Notes under the pieces: generated by a model
The model's input: only the letters and a program-made list of their open reading frames with translations
Database searches by the model: none
Told to the model about the DNA's origin: nothing
Position numbers and translations under genes: made by a program
Virus record (IMG/VR): IMGVR_UViG_3300025161_000006
Location: 1-64,000 of that record
Length of the DNA stretch: 64,000 nucleotides
Strand: one strand, 5' to 3'
DNA from: a virus
Shown: positions 1 through 6,927 of the stretch, one piece after another
Layout of the letters: each line of letters starts with the position of its first letter
Position numbering within the stretch: the first letter of the stretch is position 1

Positions 1-53
1 AGACATAACCACTTTTTCATACTCTTTTCATGGTAGTAAATTTTTATATCCAT
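1..53 (-). CDS. N-terminal fragment of an unknown protein, cut by the window edge
   Basis: An ATG on the minus strand (54 bases from the edge) opens a frame that stays open to the end of the window, giving MDIKIYYHEKSMKKWLC. The start context ACTATGGA matches many other starts in this genome (AACTATGGAA and similar). It would be the first gene downstream of the hairpin array at 50-693, which would then form its 5' leader. With only 17 codons visible no function can be proposed, and the frame could be fortuitous. Confidence 0.35.
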   Translation of the reverse strand, partial: MDIKIYYHEKSMKKWLC

Positions 54-693
54 AGTCACCACAACTATGGTAAATATCGTCTAAGGCCGTGGTCACCCAA
101 TATCTCTTGGCCATAATCCTTATATCCGGCGCTACTGCCAGGACTATGGCCTATGTACTTCTCCCCAGGGATGGCGTGTAGGCAACTGGTTCAAGCCAAT
201 ACCAACACTTTCAGGGGGTGGAGTCTCAACTGAGTTGAGTTGAGTATATCCTGCCTAGCAGGATACTCCACCCCCTGAGTGGGGGAAGTTAAAAAAAACC
301 CATGCTGCCTGCAATAGGCAGCTTATTTACCTGGCCAAGGGTGTGGCCAGTGAGAGAGGGCTTACTTCCAGTAAGCCCTCAATTTATCCCTTATGATTCT
401 TAATTCATCATAAGGGATAAATGTCACTTCACGACCATCTTTGGTCGTGAAGCTGGCTATCTTGGGCACATAGCCCAAGATAGCCAAGCTCATCTCAGCC
501 ACCACAAGGTTGGTGGCTGAGAGAGCTGACAAGCTCTCGGGGGTTAACTCTTGCCCCCCTGAAGTAGCCTTCGCAGAGAAGGCTTCTTCAAAGAGGGCGG
601 GGTTGAGCCCCCCCCTAGGTCTTTGATTAGACATGAATGCCAATTTGCCAAAGTACACGGGGGGTTTGAGAGAGGTGGTCCACCCTCACAAAC
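50..693. repeat. Contiguous array of about 15 different hairpins (inverted repeats)
   Basis: Inverted repeats follow one another almost without gaps. Arms: 50-56/64-70; 109-115/145-151; 211-224/265-278 (14 bp, enclosing 225-239 and 248-254/258-264); 304-310/316-322; 331-337/344-350; 356-366/370-380 (11 bp); 382-396/408-422 (15 bp); 427-437/442-452 (11 bp); 454-467/473-486 (14 bp); 493-504/511-522 (12 bp); 521-527/532-538; 539-543/554-558; 560-572/578-590 with one mismatch; 588-602/608-626 with a bulge; 664-668/689-693. The stems are unrelated in sequence, so this is not one repeat copied many times. Base composition is visibly richer in G+C than the rest of the window. It lies between divergent gene blocks. 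It could be a structured leader RNA, or a cruciform/single-stranded element used in replication or packaging; the sequence alone does not decide. Confidence 0.9.
362..658 (-). CDS. Doubtful 98-aa ORF lying inside the hairpin array
   Basis: The frame starts at GTG (658) or, more plausibly, ATG at 634 (MSNQRPRGG...) and runs to TAA at 362. The C-terminal half reads like a protein (FTTKDGREVTFIPYDEL). However, every part of it is also an arm or loop of a hairpin, and the array continues outside the ORF in both directions, which suggests that structure rather than coding shaped the DNA. No Shine-Dalgarno or typical A-rich leader precedes either start. Composition differs from all other genes here. 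It could be a real small gene constrained to fold, or a chance open frame in G+C-richer sequence. No family is recognised. Confidence 0.35.
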   Translation of the reverse strand: MYFGKLAFMSNQRPRGGLNPALFEEAFSAKATSGGQELTPESLSALSATNLVVAEMSLAILGYVPKIASFTTKDGREVTFIPYDELRIIRDKLRAYWK

Positions 694-742
694 TAGTCTA
701 TTCTCCCAAAGAAAGTTATTAGGCAGTAGTGAGTAGGGGTTT

Positions 743-863
743 GGAAAAATTTTAAAAAAATTTTTAAGGTAGGTATGGGAGGGGGTAGGGAGAAATTTTG
801 GTATGAGGTATAATACAGGGAGGGGGTATAAGGAAAAATTTTATAAAAAATTTTTAAGGCAGG
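743..863. repeat. Two-copy direct repeat with A/T tracts and G-runs
   Basis: Copy one is 743-773 and copy two 832-863. Both have the form GGAAAAATTTT, an A-tract, then TTTTTAAGG(T/C)AGG, and differ by one inserted base and one substitution. Between them GGGAGGGGGTA occurs twice (777-787 and 818-828). The A/T part is itself nearly self-complementary. Confidence 0.75.
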
Positions 864-1343
864 GGTTTTCAGTGTGGTACAAACAGCAAACTTCTCATTA
901 TCAGCAAGTTATTCTACAATACAGCAGTATCAGGCATTTCCAGAAAATCACTGATTTGGTATGGTAAAGGAACATATGCCAAATTTTGCATTTTAGTGGC
1001 TCAAATTTTAATTTTCTATCGAAGTGGATAGATAACTCAACTTTGAAAATAGCCTCTTAATTTGACCCCTCAGATTGCTTCTAATGCAATTTTGGCATTT
1101 AGGGTTTTAAGAAAGATTCTTTCCTTCTCCCCCACACCCCCTTATCCTATCTTCAAAGAAGTACAGGTTTTACTTACTACATTATTATATATTATATTAT
1201 TATATTATTATAATTATAATTCCAAGAATTGTGCCAGGCTTCTCAAGTTACACACAATCAGATACATAACTTCAGGCATACTGATATACAGATAGTTACA
1301 GGGTAGTATAACTACATACAATATTAATTTTTGTAAATAATTT

Positions 1344-1378
1344 TTGGTGTGAGAAAATAAAATTATTTTGTACATTTG
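1344..1378 (+). promoter_or_regulatory. Promoter-like element before the left plus-strand operon
   Basis: TACATTTG (1371-1378) fits the Bacteroidetes -7 consensus TAnnTTTG and lies about 50 bases before the ATG at 1428. An upstream TTG at 1344-1346 is 24 bases away, somewhat too far, so the -33 element is weak. Confidence 0.4.
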
Positions 1379-1427
1379 CTCGTCATTTTGATGGTATTAG
1401 TCAGTACTAATAAACACATCTCAATTT

Positions 1428-1805
1428 ATGGTTAGAGAAAGCTTAGATTTCAAGCTGTACTACTTGAAAAGGCTACTTGCTCTATACGTTCTTTTTACAA
1501 GAAAGTGGAACAAGGTTTCAGTAGAACAAACTGTTGGTGAATTCAAGGGTAAGAAAGTACCCACCATCACCATTAAGTATTATGACCCTACAGACCGCTG
1601 GTACTTACACTCAGATGATGAGAGGGCTTCTGAGTTTGAGATGAAAGAGTTTCCTCTAAGCCACCTTAGTAAGATAATTGTACGTTACAAGAAGAAGGTA
1701 GCAAATGAGTTTAAGAACAGGCATTCCAATACAGCCTTGAAGAAGAAATATCAGGCTGCTCGAGATACCAAAACTAATGTAACTATTGATACAAAAAATG
1801 GATGA
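1428..1805 (+). CDS. Hypothetical 125-aa basic protein, first gene of the plus-strand block
   Basis: The ATG at 1428 follows a promoter-like box. The product is lysine-rich, with an N-terminal hydrophobic/aromatic helix (LYYLKRLLALYVLF) and a basic C-terminal helix rich in Lys and Arg (about residues 85-115), compatible with nucleic-acid binding. No motif of a known family is seen. The stop overlaps the start of the next gene by 8 bases, so the two are probably translationally coupled. Confidence 0.75.
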   Translation: MVRESLDFKLYYLKRLLALYVLFTRKWNKVSVEQTVGEFKGKKVPTITIKYYDPTDRWYLHSDDERASEFEMKEFPLSHLSKIIVRYKKKVANEFKNRHSNTALKKKYQAARDTKTNVTIDTKNG

Positions 1806-1983
1806 TAAACAAGGCATTCCTCTTTCTACAGAGGATATAGTAATGTTAGTACGTGGTGAAAGACCTCCTCATATAGAATATGAGATGTATAGAAAACTAC
1901 GTACTGACTTACAGAAACAAACAAAGCATTACCTGAAAGGTAAGTTAGTTAAAATTCCTCAAAAGTCACGTTATGGCAAGTAA
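1798..1983 (+). CDS. Hypothetical 61-aa protein
   Basis: ATG at 1798 (MDDKQGIPLSTEDIVML) is preferred to an in-frame start 12 bases upstream because it sits right after an AAAAAATG run at the end of the previous gene. The protein is helical, with an acidic N-terminus and a basic C-terminus (KGKLVKIPQKSRYGK). It is tightly overlapped by both neighbours, which supports it as a real operon member. Function unknown. Confidence 0.65.
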   Translation: MDDKQGIPLSTEDIVMLVRGERPPHIEYEMYRKLRTDLQKQTKHYLKGKLVKIPQKSRYGK

Positions 1984-2353
1984 AGTAATCCAGGTAACTG
2001 TTGACTCGGAGTTTAAGAAATATATGCTCGTATTCAGAATATTAGGTTCTTTGGGGGTAAAGGGATTCAGCGATTCATCAGAGAGAGAACTCCAGCTCTA
2101 TGCTACTCTTCTTATCAAAAGGAATAAGCTCATAGCTGATGGAGTAAAGGATAATTCCCACATAGAAACTTTACTGTTTACACCACAATCTCGTAAGGAG
2201 ATATGTGAGATGCTTGGTATAAAGATTGGAGTATTCAACACATATTTAAGTAGAATAAGACAATCTGGACTTATTACAAATTATACGTTAAACTATCCAA
2301 TTGGAACATTAGATGAGCTCACTATTAAATTTCAACGTAAAGATAACCTCTAA
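1973..2353 (+). CDS. Predicted helix-turn-helix protein, 126 aa
   Basis: The start overlaps the upstream gene by 11 bases. Residues about 72-100 (SRKEICEMLGIKIGVFNTYL then SRIRQSGLI) have the pattern of a helix-turn-helix followed by a wing, as in small transcription regulators: R-K-E-I-x-E-x-L-G-I with a recognition helix and the R-Q-S-G-L-I turn. The N-terminus (about 1-60) is helical and could mediate oligomerisation. Position near the left end suggests a regulatory or replication role, but the target cannot be told from the sequence. Confidence 0.7.
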   Translation: MASKVIQVTVDSEFKKYMLVFRILGSLGVKGFSDSSERELQLYATLLIKRNKLIADGVKDNSHIETLLFTPQSRKEICEMLGIKIGVFNTYLSRIRQSGLITNYTLNYPIGTLDELTIKFQRKDNL

Positions 2354-2534
2354 GATTTACTTGCAGAATGGAGAAAACCCTGCTGAAGTTATGCAACATC
2401 TCTATACAGCACTGGCATCTTCGGGGAAGCCTTTTACATTGAAGTTAGTGAGCCATCCATTAACTATTATTGTTGAAGAATATAAAAACTCTAATTTCAT
2501 ATGGTTGGAAGAAAAATCACTCAGTATGAATTAA
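2313..2534 (+). CDS. Hypothetical 73-aa protein
   Basis: This frame overlaps the 3' end of the helix-turn-helix gene by 41 bases and the start of the exonuclease gene by 34 bases. The central part alternates hydrophobic and polar residues (PFTLKLVSHPLTIIVEEYK), suggesting a small alpha/beta fold. It fills a gap that no other plus-strand frame covers, which is the main support. An in-frame start internal to the listed one cannot be excluded. No family recognised. Confidence 0.6.
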   Translation: MSSLLNFNVKITSKIYLQNGENPAEVMQHLYTALASSGKPFTLKLVSHPLTIIVEEYKNSNFIWLEEKSLSMN

Positions 2535-3439
2535 ACGGAACACCCGTATATACATATAATTCAATAAACGATGCGGCACAGACTATGGGTGTTAATGAAT
2601 CTACCATAAGAGCTGCAGTTAAGTATGGTAGACAATCCTGTGGATATCTCTGGAGAGCAGAGGAAGAAGCTAAGCCTAAAATCCTGTTCATTGATATAGA
2701 GACTGCACCAAATAAAGCTTATGTATGGAAGCTATGGAAAGAAAACATATGCACAGAGCAACTTATTGATGCATGGTTTATGCTGGCATTCTGTGCTAAA
2801 TGGAATGATGCTTCAAACTTTATTACTGCAGTACTATCTACAGAAGAAGTATTAAGAGAAGATGATTCAAGGATTATACAAAGATTACAGGCACTACTTG
2901 ACAAAGCTGATGTTGTTGTATCCTACAATGGAGATAAATTTGACTTACGACATATCAACACACGAATAGTCAAGTATGGTATAAGTAAACCAGCTCAGTA
3001 TAAGTCAGTTGATTTGATTAAGACAGCCAGACGTAAATTTGCCTTCCCGGGCAATAGTTTAAACGCTCTGGCTAATTATTTTAATATAGATGGCAAAATA
3101 CATGTAGACTTCTCTCTGTGGAAAAGATGTATGGAAGGAGATGCTTCTGCACTATCTGAGCTGGCTATATACAATAAGCGCGATGTACTCATTCTTGAAA
3201 AGCTGTATTATATACTAAGACCTTATGTGGTTGGGCATCACAATACAGGACTTTATGAAAACTATGATACTGAGTATGTATGTCCCTATTGTGGGAGTAC
3301 TCAGGTAACTTCCATTACAGATAAGCAATATACTACAGCAGCATATGCTTATGCTATGTTTAGATGCCAGAGTTGTGGTGCTATAAGCAGGTCAAGAAAT
3401 AATAGCTCAGGAAGGAAAGTAAAACTCTTACCACTATGA
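2501..3439 (+). CDS. NUMOD1 + DEDDy 3'-5' exonuclease + zinc ribbon fusion, 312 aa
   Basis: Three parts are visible. Residues about 5-52 match the NUMOD1 DNA-binding pattern (hydrophobic strand, SINDAAQTMGVNESTIRAAV helix pair, then GYLWR). Residues about 60-240 are a DnaQ/PolB-like exonuclease: D65 and E67 in FIDIET, D148 in SYNGDKFD, and Y224/D228 in YNKRD, i.e. the DEDDy set. Residues 261-292 are a zinc ribbon with CPYC and CQSC pairs. The expected activity is 3'-5' degradation of DNA ends or single strands in replication, repair or recombination. The gene ends in an ATGA overlap with the HU/IHF-like gene, so the two are co-translated. NUMOD1 is best known from homing endonucleases, so its fusion to an exonuclease is uncommon. 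Confidence 0.9.
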   Translation: MVGRKITQYELNGTPVYTYNSINDAAQTMGVNESTIRAAVKYGRQSCGYLWRAEEEAKPKILFIDIETAPNKAYVWKLWKENICTEQLIDAWFMLAFCAKWNDASNFITAVLSTEEVLREDDSRIIQRLQALLDKADVVVSYNGDKFDLRHINTRIVKYGISKPAQYKSVDLIKTARRKFAFPGNSLNALANYFNIDGKIHVDFSLWKRCMEGDASALSELAIYNKRDVLILEKLYYILRPYVVGHHNTGLYENYDTEYVCPYCGSTQVTSITDKQYTTAAYAYAMFRCQSCGAISRSRNNSSGRKVKLLPL

Positions 3440-3747
3440 ATACAATAAATACCAAGCAGATAATTACAGAGCTTGCTGAGAAGTATGGTATAAGTAAGGA
3501 CCAGGTAAGGGATGTGATAGTAGGTACATTCCGTGCTGTGAGGTATTATATGGGCAGTGCTCCTGATAGGGATAACCTTTATTTCCCTACTATCAGGGTA
3601 AAGGGATTAGGCTCTTTTGCCTGTCCTGATGATATGAAGTATGTGCTTGATAAGATAGTGAATAAGAGAAGAAAAGAAAAAGAAAGGAGGCTTCATGAAG
3701 CTCAAACTATTCGACTTGAAGGAGAAGCAGGTAATTATAGCTCCTGA
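3436..3747 (+). CDS. HU/IHF-family DNA-bending protein, 103 aa
   Basis: N-terminal helical pair (TKQIITELAEKYGISKDQVR, then DVIVGTFRAV) followed by the beta-arm entry FPTIRVKGLGSFACP, where the hydrophobic strand and the G-x-G-S-F turn match HU/IHF proteins. The C-terminus is a long basic helix (KRRKEKERR). IHF-like genes are conserved members of crAss-like genomes. The start overlaps the exonuclease stop (ATGA). The product probably bends or compacts phage DNA during replication or packaging. The C-terminal charged extension is longer than in host HU. Confidence 0.85.
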   Translation: MNTINTKQIITELAEKYGISKDQVRDVIVGTFRAVRYYMGSAPDRDNLYFPTIRVKGLGSFACPDDMKYVLDKIVNKRRKEKERRLHEAQTIRLEGEAGNYSS

Positions 3748-4273
3748 AGCTCTGCTGATAAAGGAGTTTAAGGCTCTGTGGGATAGAGATAAGACCAGGT
3801 CTAAAGAGAAGGCTATTGAAGACCTGGCTTATGTATTCTACATAGCAGATATTAGCTCTCCTTATCGAAACTATGATGAAGAAGTACGTAGTGAGAAGGT
3901 AAAGGAAAGTGTAATATCTCAACCTGACTGGAAGGAAGATGATGCTATTAAAAAGGCCATTAGCAAGTATAAGGAGATTCATAAAACTTACTCTATGGGT
4001 CTTCTTGAAGATGTAGAGTATGGACTGTTTAAGATAAGGCAATACTTCAGAAATGCAGCAGAGGGACTTGCTGATGATACAGCAGGCAAGGTTACTGAAC
4101 AATACCTGTCCAATGTAGAGAAGGTTCAGAAGATGCTTACTGCAATAAAGAACCTTAAGGACATTGTGGATAAGGAAATGGTTGAGAATGCACGTATCAG
4201 AGGAGGAGGTACAATTAATCCAAGAGAAGTGCCAAAGAGTAAAAGAGATAAATATACTAAACGTAGCGTATAA
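3695..4273 (+). CDS. Conserved hypothetical 192-aa protein upstream of terminase
   Basis: The start at 3695 is set by an unusually good Shine-Dalgarno site (AAAGGAGG at 3683-3690), rare in this A-rich-leader genome. The protein is almost wholly helical and highly charged (many Lys/Glu), with residues about 100-160 likely coiled coil. It overlaps the HU/IHF gene by 53 bases and shares one base with the zincin gene downstream (TAATG). Its place between a DNA-binding protein and the terminase suggests a part in DNA handling or packaging (for example a small-terminase-like role), but no diagnostic motif was found. Confidence 0.8.
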   Translation: MKLKLFDLKEKQVIIAPEALLIKEFKALWDRDKTRSKEKAIEDLAYVFYIADISSPYRNYDEEVRSEKVKESVISQPDWKEDDAIKKAISKYKEIHKTYSMGLLEDVEYGLFKIRQYFRNAAEGLADDTAGKVTEQYLSNVEKVQKMLTAIKNLKDIVDKEMVENARIRGGGTINPREVPKSKRDKYTKRSV

Positions 4274-4683
4274 TGACAAAAGTGTTTTATCATCATCTGG
4301 ATTTGTACAAGTTTTTATTTATTGTAGGTATTACATCTGAAGATTTCTTCGATAGTATATTTCATAAGTTGCATGTAGAACCTATTGATACATCTGATAT
4401 TGCAAGTGCTGTTACTGTGCGTGTGAGTATACCGGAAGGAGAGTATAATAGAAAGGCTATAGTGTGTGCCTTTTGCATATCAGACGTAATGAAGAATCCA
4501 CTTACTCCTGGTATTGTAGCACACGAAGCTTTTCATGCTGCTGCAGCTATATTTGATGATGTAGGTGAGCTTACTGTAAAGAAAGACTTTCAGGAACCTT
4601 GGGCTTATCTAATAGGCTATCTTGTTGAACTCATATATAAAGATATTGGTAAATATGTCAAAACTTGTAAAGATATCAGATGA
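4273..4683 (+). CDS. Small zincin-type metallopeptidase-like protein, 136 aa
   Basis: HEAFH at residues 84-88 is an HExxH zinc site, preceded by a hydrophobic segment (TPGIVAHEAFHAAAAIF), and E-P-W-A-Y downstream offers a possible third zinc ligand (Glu). Before it lies VRVSIPEGEYNRKAIVCAFC, plausible as the beta-sheet of a minimal zincin fold. The gene overlaps the terminase start by 29 bases and shares a base with the upstream gene, so it is embedded in the packaging operon. Head-maturation protease, or a processing enzyme for large virion proteins, are the obvious guesses; neither is shown by sequence. Confidence 0.8.
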   Translation: MTKVFYHHLDLYKFLFIVGITSEDFFDSIFHKLHVEPIDTSDIASAVTVRVSIPEGEYNRKAIVCAFCISDVMKNPLTPGIVAHEAFHAAAAIFDDVGELTVKKDFQEPWAYLIGYLVELIYKDIGKYVKTCKDIR

Positions 4684-6838
4684 TATCATTGTAGCAAAAC
4701 CCTGGTCTGAGTTTGGTGTTACAGACAATCCTGTAAGAAATACAGACCAGCAATATCTTAAGTTCATTAACCCTTATGTGTTTAATGAAGAGGCAAGGCA
4801 TTTCCTCAGGTATGGATATTATATAGATGCACCAAAAGGCACAAGAGATTATGATGAATACTGGGATGAACAGGAGAAGAGAATACTTGAAGGATATTCT
4901 GTTGGTGGAGTAAGAATACCAGGCAGATTATACTATTACCTTAACTTTGGTATGATTAAAGCACGCCCTGTTGACCCACTCACACATAAAGAGAGCAGTA
5001 CAAGGAAGATACTTACCTTTCCTAAATTCCTTGACCATATTTACTATCTTTCTAATGAAGTAGAAAAGTCCTTTGCAGAGGGTCCTTATATAGACATACC
5101 AAAGCAGGGTATGATAATAGCTAAATCCAGACGTAAGGGTATAACCTTCTTCACTGCTAATGGTATATTCAGTTATAACTTTAACTTCCTTCCCGCATCT
5201 AATAATATTCTTGCTGCTTATGAGAAGCAGCATTACAAGGCTACTCTTGATGCTATACACTTTACACTCAATCATGTAAATAAGCATACAGCTTTTGCCA
5301 AGAGAAGGGATAAGCTAGACAAGAGAGACCACTTCAGGGCAAGCTTTATCTATGTCAATGAAGAAGGTATTGAGATAGAAGAAGGATATATGAGTGAGAT
5401 ACAGGCCGTATCTTATAAGGATAATCCCTTCAAGAACATCGGTGAGTCTGTTGATGTGATAGGGGTTGAAGAAGCTGGTAGGTTCAGAGAATTACTTGAA
5501 GCCTATGCTATCTTTGAGCCTACTATACGTGATGGGGATATAATGACAGGAGTACCCTTTATCTATGGTACAGGTGGTGATATGGAAGATGGCACTCAGG
5601 ACTTTGCTGAGATGTTTTATAATCCTGCGCCTTATGGACTTAGAGCATATCAGAATATATATGATGAGAATGCTGTAGGAGATTGTGGTTGGTTCATAGA
5701 TGATATGTGGTATTATCCAGGTACTTATGTTAAGAAAGTAACTATCTCACTACCTGATGGAACAAAGCAAGAGAAGGAAGAGTTATATGAGGCTGTAGAT
5801 TTAGAAGGTAATAGTATAAGAGATATTGCAGAGAAGTTACTTGATGAAAAGGCAGAGTTAAGGAAGAAAACAAGCAGACAGGCATACCTTAAGTTCTTAA
5901 CTCAGCAGCCTAAGACTCCTGCACAGGCATTCTTGCGTATATCTGGTAATGTATTTGATGCGGCAAGATGTAATGCCAGGCTGGGAGAGATAATGGCTAA
6001 TCCTAATAAGTATCTGTCAAGTATCTATAGAGCTGCTCTTGAAATAGATGTATCTACGGGTGGAGTAAAGTTTACACATGATACTGTCAATCAACCTATT
6101 TATGACTTTCCTATCAGAGATAATAAGAACAAGCCAGGATGTATTGAGATATATGAACATCCTGTACTGGGACAAGATGGTAAGCCCATCTCTGGTAGAT
6201 ACATAGCAGGTATAGATAGCTATGATAAGGATGTATCCTCAACAGTATCACTTGGTTCATTGCTTGTCCTTGACACTTATACAGATAGGATTGTATGTCA
6301 CTACAAGGGCAGACCTCCTTCTAATGTATTCTATGAGAACTGCAGGAGAATACTTAAATATTATGGTGCTGTAGCTAACTATGAACGCTCTAACCTTGGT
6401 ATTTATACGTACTTCTACAATCATAACTCCCTGCACTTGTTAGCAGATGAACCTGAAATATTAAGTGAGAAAGGACTATCTACAGGCAATCTCATAGGTA
6501 ATAACAAGAAGGGTACTGCACCGAGTGAGAAGGTGAATGCTTTGGGAATAGAACTTGCTATGCACTGGCTATCCAGGCCAGCATATGGCTATGACCAGGA
6601 GAGTGAAGTAACAAACTATGATATACTTCGCTCTGTACCTTTACTTAAGGAGTTAGCTGCATGGAATGACAAAGGTAACTTCGATGACGTATCAGCACTT
6701 GGCATGTTGATGATATACAGAGAAGATAAGGTAAAGACCATAACCAAGCTTGTTAAGAATGTCAAGACTATAAGAGATGACCCCTTCTGGTCAAGGCATG
6801 TAGGTAAGGTTGTATATAGTCAATATGTTATAGATTAA
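4655..6838 (+). CDS. terL: Terminase large subunit (packaging ATPase/nuclease), 727 aa
   Basis: ATG at 4655 (MSKLVKISDD) is chosen over an in-frame start 33 bases upstream that would deepen the overlap. A Walker A-like loop is at residues 158-164 (SRRKGIT, the variant of terminases lacking GKS), Walker B at about 268-273 (VIGVEE, catalytic Glu next to the acidic residue), and the RNase H-like nuclease begins at about 518 (AGIDSYDKD, D521), with NYERSN and the late DVSALGM acidic residue following. It drives genome translocation into the prohead through the portal encoded next. Length and motif order agree with crAss-like terminases. Confidence 0.93.
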   Translation: MSKLVKISDDIIVAKPWSEFGVTDNPVRNTDQQYLKFINPYVFNEEARHFLRYGYYIDAPKGTRDYDEYWDEQEKRILEGYSVGGVRIPGRLYYYLNFGMIKARPVDPLTHKESSTRKILTFPKFLDHIYYLSNEVEKSFAEGPYIDIPKQGMIIAKSRRKGITFFTANGIFSYNFNFLPASNNILAAYEKQHYKATLDAIHFTLNHVNKHTAFAKRRDKLDKRDHFRASFIYVNEEGIEIEEGYMSEIQAVSYKDNPFKNIGESVDVIGVEEAGRFRELLEAYAIFEPTIRDGDIMTGVPFIYGTGGDMEDGTQDFAEMFYNPAPYGLRAYQNIYDENAVGDCGWFIDDMWYYPGTYVKKVTISLPDGTKQEKEELYEAVDLEGNSIRDIAEKLLDEKAELRKKTSRQAYLKFLTQQPKTPAQAFLRISGNVFDAARCNARLGEIMANPNKYLSSIYRAALEIDVSTGGVKFTHDTVNQPIYDFPIRDNKNKPGCIEIYEHPVLGQDGKPISGRYIAGIDSYDKDVSSTVSLGSLLVLDTYTDRIVCHYKGRPPSNVFYENCRRILKYYGAVANYERSNLGIYTYFYNHNSLHLLADEPEILSEKGLSTGNLIGNNKKGTAPSEKVNALGIELAMHWLSRPAYGYDQESEVTNYDILRSVPLLKELAAWNDKGNFDDVSALGMLMIYREDKVKTITKLVKNVKTIRDDPFWSRHVGKVVYSQYVID

Positions 6839-6866
6839 TTAGATACTATATGAAAAGTTTATACCC

Positions 6867-6899
6867 TTGTTATGTATGTTTAAAATTTTAGTATCTTTG
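6867..6899 (+). promoter_or_regulatory. Host-type promoter before the portal gene
   Basis: TTG (6867-6869), 22 bases, TATCTTTG (6892-6899): the Bacteroidetes primary-sigma pattern. The core TTTTAGTATCTTTGTCAC resembles the sites at 14584-14614 and 19255-19284. It lies 29 bases before the portal ATG. Confidence 0.7.
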
Positions 6900-6927
6900 T
6901 CACACATATTATTATTTGTTGAGTATT

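Larger units (their letters stand above)
659..1427. other. Intergenic region between divergent blocks; possible origin or control region
   Basis: About 770 bases with no convincing gene. It holds the end of the hairpin array, a two-copy AT/G-rich repeat (743-863), an AT-only stretch (about 1191-1220) and a promoter-like box just before the first plus-strand gene. A 77-codon frame at 1062-1295 crosses the low-complexity tract and is judged spurious. A divergent, AT-rich, repeat-containing region is where a phage origin or the main bidirectional promoters would be expected, but no initiator binding site is recognised. Confidence 0.6.

Noticed and set aside
50-693. CRISPR array or tRNA cluster as explanation of the hairpins
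   Set aside because: The hairpin sequences are all different, there is no constant repeat with spacers, and no cloverleaf with anticodon arm and CCA-side stem was found.
777-828. G-quadruplex in the G-rich repeats
   Set aside because: Each GGGAGGGGGTAGGG run has only three G-tracts close together; a four-tract quadruplex would need long loops.
1062-1295. 77-codon plus-strand frame
   Set aside because: It crosses low-complexity AT-only sequence, has a strange composition (long Tyr/Leu/Ile runs) and no leader; judged chance.
3707-4279. 190-codon minus-strand frame opposite the 192-aa gene
   Set aside because: It mirrors a well-supported plus-strand gene with a Shine-Dalgarno site; the composition (Ser/Leu/Tyr/Cys-rich) is typical of antisense shadows.
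6916-6927. TTG start for the portal gene
   Set aside because: An ATG 12 bases downstream has a better context, and the upstream codons lie close to the promoter box.
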